DNA from: JBCBXA01 sp039816825
GTDB lineage: Bacteria; Pseudomonadota; Alphaproteobacteria; Rhizobiales; Rhizobiaceae
NCBI GenBank assembly: GCA_039816825.1
Contig: JBCBXA010000090.1
Location: 1-11,432, forward strand
Direction of reading: 5' to 3'
Length of the DNA: 11,432 bases
A program made the translations under genes and the position numbers. Below are positions 7,577-11,432 of the stretch, piece after piece. The notes under the pieces were generated by a model. The model had not been told where the DNA came from. It saw nothing but the letters and a program-made list of their open reading frames with translations, and made no database searches. Position 1 is the stretch's first letter. Each line of letters opens with the position of its first letter.

Positions 7577-8287
7577 ATGATCAACTCGCCGCCAAGCCAA
7601 GTGTCGATACAGTCGGAAAGTGTCGTGCCGTTCGAACCGGCACGTCGGTCTGACGCCATCACAGAAAAACTTGAGTCGATGATTGTGTATGGCGAGCTGG
7701 CCGCAGGGCAGCGTCTCGATGAAGTCAAACTTGCAGAGCAATTCGCAGTATCCCGCACTCCGCTTCGTGAGGCGCTGCACAGATTGGAAGCGTCCGGTCT
7801 AGTCGAAGTCATCCCTCGGCGCGGCGCATTCGTGCGAGAAGCTAAGCCTCACGAAATGGTGGAAATGTTCGAGGTGATGGCTGAGGTAGAGGCGCTGGCC
7901 GGACGATTGGCAGCGCGCCGAGCAACGTCTGATCAGCTTTCACGCATCAGCGAATTGTGTGATGAATGTGGGCGGGTTGTTTCAAACCCAGCCGCATATT
8001 ACCGCGCAAATGAGCAATTTCATCATGCGATATATGAGGCGTCCGGAAATGCCTTCCTGCAAGGTGAGGCAAAGCGTCTGCACCGGCGTTTGCGGCCATT
8101 TAGACGACTGCAATTGCACGTGCGCGGGCGCTTGGATCAATCATTTGATGAACACACGCGGATTGTACGAGCGTTGCAAGGCGGCGACGGCGATGGGGCC
8201 GCTAAGGAGTTGCGCCAACACATCGCCATTCAGGGCGAGCGTTTTGGCGATCTTGTCGCAAGCTACCGTCACCTGGTCTCGGAATAG
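7577..8287 (+). CDS. gtrA: GntR-family transcriptional regulator, FCD subfamily (GtrA/MatR type)
   Basis: The 236-residue product has an N-terminal winged helix (SDAITEKLESMIVYGELAAG, then LAEQFAVSRTPLREALHRLEASGLVEVIPRRGAFV, about residues 25-86). The C-terminal helical FCD ligand-binding domain is about 93-233. Candidate metal/ligand residues are Asn145 and His149 (ANEQFHHAIYEASGN), His193 (DEHTRIVRAL) and His215 (LRQHI). I prefer ATG 7577 over upstream in-frame starts from 7475. The longer form would place the operator inside the gene and add an unconserved tail, although no strong ribosome site precedes 7577. Divergent from matPQMAB, it probably controls malonate genes in response to malonate or malonyl-CoA, as reported for GtrA in S. 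meliloti. The symbol is by analogy. Confidence 0.85.
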   Translation: MINSPPSQVSIQSESVVPFEPARRSDAITEKLESMIVYGELAAGQRLDEVKLAEQFAVSRTPLREALHRLEASGLVEVIPRRGAFVREAKPHEMVEMFEVMAEVEALAGRLAARRATSDQLSRISELCDECGRVVSNPAAYYRANEQFHHAIYEASGNAFLQGEAKRLHRRLRPFRRLQLHVRGRLDQSFDEHTRIVRALQGGDGDGAAKELRQHIAIQGERFGDLVASYRHLVSE

Positions 8288-8354
8288 CTAGATGTAATGG
8301 GATACTTTCCCACAATTGGTGCTCATTCTCACGCTCGTCTGGGCTAACAGCTTG
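8288..8354. other. Short spacer after the regulator, weak hairpin only
   Basis: A small hairpin TGGGA-TACTT-TCCCA (8298-8312) follows the regulator stop by 10 bases. It has no U-tract, so termination here is uncertain. Confidence 0.25.
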
Positions 8355-8534
8355 TCACCACCAATGTTTATCAGGAAGATGTAGGCCGTCGGTTGACGAT
8401 ATTATGGAGTACACGGAACACGACTAGCGGTCGACCAAACGTCCTATCGAACTCATAGGCTCCCCGCGTGGCCAGCGATCCCAAATCTCGGCACGTTGGG
8501 CAGCATTGCAGTAAATCCGACGGCGATACCTCAT
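8355..8534 (-). pseudogene. N-terminal remnant of an IS30-family transposase
   Basis: Read on the minus strand from ATG 8534, the first 36 residues are MRYRRRIYCNAAQRAEIWDR, then WPRGEPMSSIGRLVDR. This is the characteristic N-terminal helix-turn-helix start of alphaproteobacterial IS30 transposases (RRRIY...Q..EIWDRWQRGE...SIGR..DR). A TAG at 8424-8426 interrupts the frame, but recognisable family sequence continues beyond it in the same frame (SCSVYSIISSTDG) to a TGA at 8355-8357. The DDE catalytic domain is absent, so the fragment is about 60 codons of a protein normally well over 300 residues. It is an inactive scar. No terminal inverted repeats of the element were recognised. The call rests on remembered family pattern. 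Confidence 0.65.
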
Positions 8535-8792
8535 GGCGAATGTCCGCTTTCCGCCCTTTTGAGACATCGAATACGGATGTGAGAACAGGCGCTTTGTCTG
8601 CGGAGCTGCCGTTCGAAGGCCGACCAAGTGGATGTCCGCCAGGGATCGTTTCACGCACCGGCTCTAAATGCCATATCGTAAGCGATGGGTTGGATCTCGA
8701 TTGACCAAACCGGTGGCCATTCGGCTCTCACCTGAGCCGACCACAAGAGTGCTTGATGGCTGCATTCCTGTCTTTATTCGTTGAGACGAAGC
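8535..8792. other. Non-coding region with a small hairpin
   Basis: No credible gene is seen here. The reading frames present lack ribosome sites and protein-like composition. A 7-base-pair hairpin TCGGCTC-TCACCT-GAGCCGA lies at 8721-8740 and is not followed by a U-tract on either strand. The segment GAATGTCCGCTTTCCGCCC (8538-8556), just upstream of the IS30 remnant, resembles the short intergenic repeat-like pieces at 1629-1716. Confidence 0.35.
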
Positions 8793-9190
8793 CTACCCAA
8801 ACTTGGGGGATTTCGCGCAGCTCAAGTCACTTGACGGACAGCTGTCCTGAAGGATTTCATATGTCATAGCCGGGTGCTCGATACCTAACTGGGTTATCAA
8901 TCGAATGAACGCATCCAGTGTGTTGACGTAAACGTTCCAGGTTTCATTGGTTTCGGTCTCACCGTCCGGCATTTCGTGAATTGGCAAATTCTTGATCCGC
9001 ACTGGCCCGCTTGGTGACACCAAATTCCACTCCAACTCTCCGGCGTTTATGTACTCGTCATTGTCAGTGATGGTTGGCGCGTCGAAGTACTCTTGAGAAC
9101 GCTTTCCGGGACGGAAACGGTTCCGAATGGCACTTCTTGAACTGGTTCAGAAGGCCACTTTGGAACGACATCTGCGTGGTAGGTTTTCAT
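8793..9190 (-). pseudogene. Unrecognised gene disrupted by a single-base frameshift
   Basis: Two minus-strand frames join into one plausible protein. Frame A runs from ATG 9190 (MKTYHADVVPKWPSEPVQE...SVPESVLK) and hits TAA at 9047-9049. Frame B is open from a stop at 9147 down to TAG 8793-8795 and reads EYFDAPTITDNDEYINAGE, then LEWNLVSPSGPV and on to YEILQDSCPSSDLS. Restoring one G near 9092 (AAGAG to AAGGAG) gives VLKEYFDAP and a continuous 132-residue acidic, soluble protein. Frame B alone has no ATG, only a TTG at 9035. No family was recognised, and no signal peptide or membrane helix is seen. It is divergent from a small helix-turn-helix gene across strong inverted repeats, which suggests joint regulation. 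The break may be real decay or a sequencing error. Confidence 0.55.
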
Positions 9191-9200
9191 AGGTGTTTTG

Positions 9201-9234
9201 ATTGATGAAGAGATAATTTACGTTCTTCATCAAT
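9201..9234. repeat. 11-base inverted repeat in divergent regulatory region
   Basis: ATTGATGAAGA (9201-9211) and its exact reverse complement TCTTCATCAAT (9224-9234) are separated by 12 A/T-rich bases. It begins 10 bases upstream of the ATG of the frameshifted minus-strand gene and abuts the next palindrome. It may be a second operator or a leader hairpin of that gene. Confidence 0.7.
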
Positions 9235-9256
9235 AGTTTAGCGTATACGCTAAACT
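9235..9256. promoter_or_regulatory. Perfect 22-base palindrome, probable operator
   Basis: AGTTTAGCGTA (9235-9245) is followed directly by its exact reverse complement TACGCTAAACT (9246-9256). On the minus strand TTGCAG, a 16-base spacer and TAAACT form a possible promoter that this palindrome overlaps. The likely binder is the small helix-turn-helix protein encoded 64 bases to the right, as with many autoregulating Xre-type proteins. Confidence 0.65.
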
Positions 9257-9305
9257 CTGCAACTTGACACACGCCGCTTCGTCTAGCGCAGTTTTGACGC
9301 CGTCA

Positions 9306-9314
9306 TGATATGCT
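9306..9314 (+). promoter_or_regulatory. Possible extended -10 promoter giving a leaderless mRNA
   Basis: TGATATGCT fits an extended -10 (TGn followed by TATGCT at 9309-9314) and ends 6 bases before the ATG at 9321. No Shine-Dalgarno is visible before that ATG. A transcript starting at or next to the A of the start codon is therefore plausible. No good -35 is seen. Confidence 0.35.
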
Positions 9315-9320
9315 GTTGGG

Positions 9321-9542
9321 ATGAAACGAGCTGCGCTCCACATTTCGGATCTTGAACAGCTGCGTCTAAAACACGGGGTTTCAAAGCGGGACCTGCTGAG
9401 AGCGATGGGGGAAGTCCCATACAGCACTTATGATCGTGCGCTGAGCGGGGAGCACGACCTGGCATGGAACAAAGCTTGGCAAGCAACCCAATATCTCATC
9501 GAGGCGTGCGGCCTCCGCAAGGAGGACGTACTGCTTGACTGA
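9321..9542 (+). CDS. Small helix-turn-helix (Xre/Cro-like) DNA-binding protein
   Basis: The 73-residue protein reads as a compact helical bundle. LEQLRLKHGVSKRDLLRAMG followed by VPYSTYDRALSGE (about residues 11-44) has the spacing of a Cro/CI-type helix-turn-helix, with a recognition helix near PYSTYDRALSG. The remainder (WNKAWQATQYLIEACGL) completes the bundle, and there is no second domain. The upstream frame is blocked by TGA at 9306-9308 and ATG 9321 is the only good start. The perfect palindrome at 9235-9256 upstream suggests that it represses itself and the divergent minus-strand gene. The family assignment is moderate, and it may be a phage-type repressor or an antitoxin-like protein. 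Confidence 0.65.
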   Translation: MKRAALHISDLEQLRLKHGVSKRDLLRAMGEVPYSTYDRALSGEHDLAWNKAWQATQYLIEACGLRKEDVLLD

Positions 9543-9753
9543 GTTTTAAAGCCAGTGATCAAGGCCCCAGAACTACCGGTCAGGAGGTTTTGGCGAGCCG
9601 GACTTTAGTCGATCATGCTGCCCCACACAGCGGGGCAACACTCCAGCTACCTCAAATCGATCTTGCAACACTCGAAGCTCCATTTGGCAGTTCATCCCAA
9701 ATCAGCTACTTCTATGGCGCGGTTTGGTCACCGCTTCGAACACAGGCACCGCT
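9543..9753. other. Intergenic region after the helix-turn-helix gene, weak hairpin
   Basis: A 6-base-pair hairpin TGCCCC-ACACAGC-GGGGCA (9619-9637) lies 77 bases after the helix-turn-helix stop, without a U-tract. An AGGAGG at 9582-9587 precedes a TTG at 9590 by only 2 bases. The frame it would open (78 codons) has no recognisable protein character. I see no convincing gene here. Confidence 0.3.
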
Positions 9754-9903
9754 ATGTCGGGTAGCCTGCCTAATACAACACCGTCGACGGACGTTCCTGC
9801 GGGAGCGCTTTGTCGCATGGAAATAAGCAGGACGAGCTTCACGCCTGTGTTCACTCGTGACCAACTGCCTGGCGCCAGTGCCGGGTCGTTGGTCTTCACT
9901 TGA
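9754..9903 (+). CDS. Possible small hypothetical protein (49 residues)
   Basis: A short frame from ATG 9754 to TGA 9901-9903 encodes MSGSLPNTTPSTDVPAGAL followed by CRMEISRTSFTPVFTRDQL and a short tail. It ends 18 bases before the lipoprotein start, so it could be a first gene of that small cluster. The same frame is open from 9559 without an ATG before 9754, so it may be the tail of a decayed longer gene. No ribosome site is obvious and no family is recognised. It could be chance. Confidence 0.25.
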   Translation: MSGSLPNTTPSTDVPAGALCRMEISRTSFTPVFTRDQLPGASAGSLVFT

Positions 9904-9921
9904 ACAACAGGAGAGACCAAT

Positions 9922-10248
9922 ATGAAGAAGACTATCGGGGTTGGGGCACTTGCCCTTTTGGTGCTGGCTGGTTGTACAACCACCAGCAGTGAGCCGGTAT
10001 CACTGCCGACCAAGACCTTCAAAGGCACATGGGAAGGCGGTGAACTGTCTACGTTCCGCATCTTAAGCGCATCGCAGGTGCGATATTGCTACGCCGTTGA
10101 GTGCACCACGGAGCCGTACACCGGTGATCCAAACAGCCGGTTTCGATTTAGCTGGGGTACGTCGCGGTTTGTATTCACACGCACGGACGACGGTTATGAC
10201 GGTTCGTTCCGAGCGGGCTCCGCTACTTCCAAAGTGAGCATGCGCTGA
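9922..10248 (+). CDS. Small lipoprotein of unknown function
   Basis: The 108-residue product begins MKKTIGVGALALLVLAGC with a clear lipobox (LAGC, Cys18), so it should be exported and lipid-anchored. The mature part is small and beta-rich in character (KTFKGTWEGGE; RFRFSWGTSRFVFTRTDDG) and contains two close cysteines (Cys56 and Cys61) that could form a disulfide. A purine-rich AGGAGAG about 7 bases before the ATG gives a good ribosome site. The next gene begins 4 bases after its stop, so the two are almost certainly co-expressed. No family was recognised. It could be an envelope, adhesion-type or immunity-like lipoprotein, but nothing in the sequence decides that. Confidence 0.7.
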   Translation: MKKTIGVGALALLVLAGCTTTSSEPVSLPTKTFKGTWEGGELSTFRILSASQVRYCYAVECTTEPYTGDPNSRFRFSWGTSRFVFTRTDDGYDGSFRAGSATSKVSMR

Positions 10249-10252
10249 TCCG

Positions 10253-10609
10253 ATGAAGTGGCTTTTGATGGCCAGCCTGCTGGCTGGCAGCTTCACCCTC
10301 CCAGCCTGGGCGGGTGAGGTCAGGATCAAGTCGTTGGAGGTGAACCGGAACCTCAAGGTGAATGTACCGTACGAGGTCACGTTGCCGTACGTGCTTAGCG
10401 GCAGTGGGCGCATTCAGCAGGTCTGCTTCTTTTGGTCGAGTGATGGGCCGTATTGCTTTGGTGCTGACTTCAACGACAAGCGGGCGAAGATCGAGCTCAA
10501 CACAGGGCGCGCGAGCACCTATGAGCTCAGTGCCTACATCCGCTACCGGAGCAATGGCCGTCAGCAGGAGAGCAACCGCGTCTCGAAGACGATTGCGGTG
10601 AAGCGCTGA
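10253..10609 (+). CDS. Small secreted protein of unknown function
   Basis: The 118-residue product starts with a signal peptide (MKWLLMASLLAGSFTLPAWA, cleavage after residue 20). The mature domain of about 98 residues looks like a small beta-sandwich (VRIKSLEVNRNLKVNVPYEV; YELSAYIRYRS), with a cysteine pair Cys58 and Cys68 in VCFFWSSDGPYCFG that could form a disulfide in the periplasm. It starts 4 bases after the lipoprotein stop with no strong ribosome site, suggesting translational coupling. I recognise no family. Its pairing with a lipoprotein suggests a two-part envelope or secreted complex. Confidence 0.68.
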   Translation: MKWLLMASLLAGSFTLPAWAGEVRIKSLEVNRNLKVNVPYEVTLPYVLSGSGRIQQVCFFWSSDGPYCFGADFNDKRAKIELNTGRASTYELSAYIRYRSNGRQQESNRVSKTIAVKR

Positions 10610-10614
10610 TAGAT

Positions 10615-10638
10615 CGGCTGCCCCTCGTGGGGCAGCCG
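10615..10638 (+). terminator. Strong hairpin after the secreted-protein gene
   Basis: CGGCTGCCCC (10615-10624) and GGGGCAGCCG (10629-10638) form a perfect 10-base-pair stem with a TCGT loop, starting 5 bases after the stop. No U-tract follows on the plus strand, so it may act as a weak or Rho-assisted terminator or an mRNA-stabilising end. Confidence 0.5.
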
Positions 10639-10676
10639 TAAAAGGTATCCGTGCCCTCCAGGCCAGCTGTTTTGCT

Positions 10677-10696
10677 AAACGCGACGGAGCGTTTTT
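10677..10696 (+). terminator. Short hairpin with T-run between convergent genes
   Basis: AAACGC (10677-10682), loop GACGGA, GCGTTT (10689-10694) and two more T's make a small intrinsic-terminator shape on the plus strand. It overlaps the stop region of the minus-strand basic protein gene. On the minus strand the same stem ends in GCGTTTAG, which is a weaker signal. Confidence 0.4.
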
Positions 10697-10901
10697 AGAA
10701 CCAGGACGATCTGCGCTTCTTGGCCCGTGTCCTAGGTTTGGCTCTGCTTGTCGTTCTGCGCTCAGCTGTGGCCCTGGCCGTTCGCTTGCGTACAGGCTTG
10801 CGCTTCCTGGTGTAGGTCTTGCGGACGGTTCTGCGTTTGGTGGGACGACGGCGTCGCTTGGAACCGCTGGTGCCGACTGTGGCCGAGACGGTGAAGAACA
10901 T
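10695..10901 (-). CDS. Very basic small protein (probable nucleic-acid binding)
   Basis: The 68-residue product contains 19 Arg and 9 Lys (41 percent) against a single Glu. It has a short neutral N-terminus (MFFTVSATVGTSGS) followed by Arg/Lys/Thr-rich near-repeats such as KRRRRPTKRR, TYTRKRKPVRKR and RAKPRTRAKKRR, ending SSWF. CAGGAG is placed 7 bases before the ATG, so it is very likely translated. Composition suggests a DNA-condensing protein, like histone H1-like tails or the small packaging proteins of some phages. Low complexity prevents family assignment. It lies 122 bases downstream of the partial replication-relaxation-like gene on the same strand and may belong to the same element. 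Confidence 0.6.
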   Translation of the reverse strand: MFFTVSATVGTSGSKRRRRPTKRRTVRKTYTRKRKPVRKRTARATAERRTTSRAKPRTRAKKRRSSWF

Positions 10902-11023
10902 GATTGGCTCCTGGCTTTGTTTGGAACGCTGGAAGCCAAGCGCGGCTCGCGAGGCCGCGTCACCGTTTGGAATGGGTTGGTTTTGGGCAGAGGTCCGGTC
11001 TTATGACCGCCTATGAGAACCGA
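10902..11023 (-). other. Leader between replication-like gene and basic protein gene
   Basis: A GC-rich hairpin CGCGGC-TCGCGAG-GCCGCG (10941-10959) lies about 40 bases upstream of the basic protein start on the minus strand. No T-run follows it. It could be a processing site or a weak attenuator. No promoter was confidently seen. Confidence 0.3.
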
Positions 11024-11432
11024 TCACTTTTGAGGTTTGAGGCTTACATTTGAGGCCTGAGCTTGAACCTTCTGCGCTAGATCCGGAATGAGCGTGAAGT
11101 CAGTAGAGCCACTCCGAACCCAACCATTGGCGAGCGGCAGGATCTGCGTGGGCACCTGGAAGGGCGTGGCAAAGTCTGGCGCTGTAGCAAAGGCCAGGCT
11201 TCGATTAGCTCTCAGTTCCTCGTCGAGGATTTTGAGCGCCTGGTTCACATACCAGTTCGATGTGGAGACGGTGAGCAGGACTAGGGGGCAGTTGAGCCCA
11301 TAGGCCTGCTTGTAGAGTTCGCGCCCAATAAAGCGCCCATATTGCTTGATCATACTGTCTAGCCCCCCATGTCTGGGCCAGTGATTTGCGGTTTCTCTAG
11401 TAAGGTTTCTGGCACGGGTGGCCGCATGTTGA
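11024..11432 (-). CDS. Replication-relaxation-like protein, C-terminal part (5' end outside window)
   Basis: The frame is open from the right window edge to a stop at 11024. The first ATG inside (11353) has no ribosome site and lies in the middle of family-like sequence, so I treat the gene as 5'-truncated by the window, with about 135 residues visible. SMIKQYGRFIGRELYKQAYG followed by LNCPLVLLTVSTSNWYVNQ resembles the C-terminal core of plasmid replication-relaxation (RepRelax-type) proteins. Those have a K-x-x-x-Y helix, then a hydrophobic strand ending in VTTS, then a helix and a segment like SLAFATAPDF. Such proteins are found on plasmids and integrative elements and are thought to act in replication initiation or mobilisation. 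The N-terminal winged helix cannot be seen. The assignment rests on pattern memory. Confidence 0.5.
   Translation of the reverse strand, partial: QHAATRARNLTRETANHWPRHGGLDSMIKQYGRFIGRELYKQAYGLNCPLVLLTVSTSNWYVNQALKILDEELRANRSLAFATAPDFATPFQVPTQILPLANGWVRSGSTDFTLIPDLAQKVQAQASNVSLKPQK

Noticed and set aside
8468..8704. Plus-strand 78-codon frame over the IS30 remnant
   Set aside because: The minus-strand reading matches a known transposase N-terminus. The plus frame has no protein character.
8721..8740. Hairpin as intrinsic terminator
   Set aside because: No T-run follows on either strand, and neither strand has a gene ending nearby that fits.
9702..10061. Minus-strand 119-codon frame antisense to the lipoprotein start
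   Set aside because: It overlaps a well-supported lipoprotein gene (lipobox and ribosome site). It has no ribosome site or family features of its own.
10223..10963. Minus-strand 246-codon frame across the secreted-protein and basic-protein genes
   Set aside because: Its Pro/Ala/Arg-rich composition is typical of a GC-rich shadow frame. It covers two better supported genes and the intergenic hairpins.

Overview
The window looks like part of an alphaproteobacterial chromosome or large replicon, most likely Rhizobiales or a relative. Three things suggest this: a TRAP-type malonate utilisation cluster laid out like matPQMAB with a GntR regulator in Sinorhizobium meliloti, moderately GC-rich coding sequence, and a cytochrome c/CopC/CopD copper cluster. 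No species can be named from the sequence alone.

Region 1 (1-1546, plus strand) is the 3' end of a copper-handling operon. It holds the C-terminal part of a class I cytochrome c, a periplasmic CopC-type copper-binding protein and an eight-helix CopD-type membrane protein, packed with gaps of 6-21 bases. A 229-base gap with only degenerate intergenic repeat-like sequence separates it from the convergent region 2.

Region 2 (1776-8287) is a complete malonate uptake and breakdown module. On the minus strand, in transcription order, come the TRAP binding protein (matP), a terminator-like hairpin, the small and large TRAP permeases (matQ, matM), malonyl-CoA decarboxylase (matA) and malonyl-CoA synthetase (matB). 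The last four are joined by a 1-base gap and two ATGA overlaps. Malonate would be imported by MatPQM, activated to malonyl-CoA by MatB and decarboxylated to acetyl-CoA by MatA. A divergent FCD-subfamily GntR regulator (GtrA/MatR type) lies on the plus strand. A perfect TTGTATACAA palindrome in the shared intergenic region is the probable operator.

Region 3 (8288-11432) is accessory and partly decayed. It has a broken N-terminal fragment of an IS30-family transposase and an unrecognised minus-strand gene disrupted by a one-base frameshift. A small helix-turn-helix protein is divergent from that gene, and two strong inverted repeats lie between them. A lipoprotein/secreted-protein pair of unknown function follows, then a convergent hairpin pair, a 68-residue protein that is 41 percent Arg+Lys, and the C-terminal part of a gene resembling plasmid replication-relaxation proteins that runs off the right edge. 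These traits suggest the flank of an integrated plasmid-like or phage-like element, but no att site or integrase is visible.
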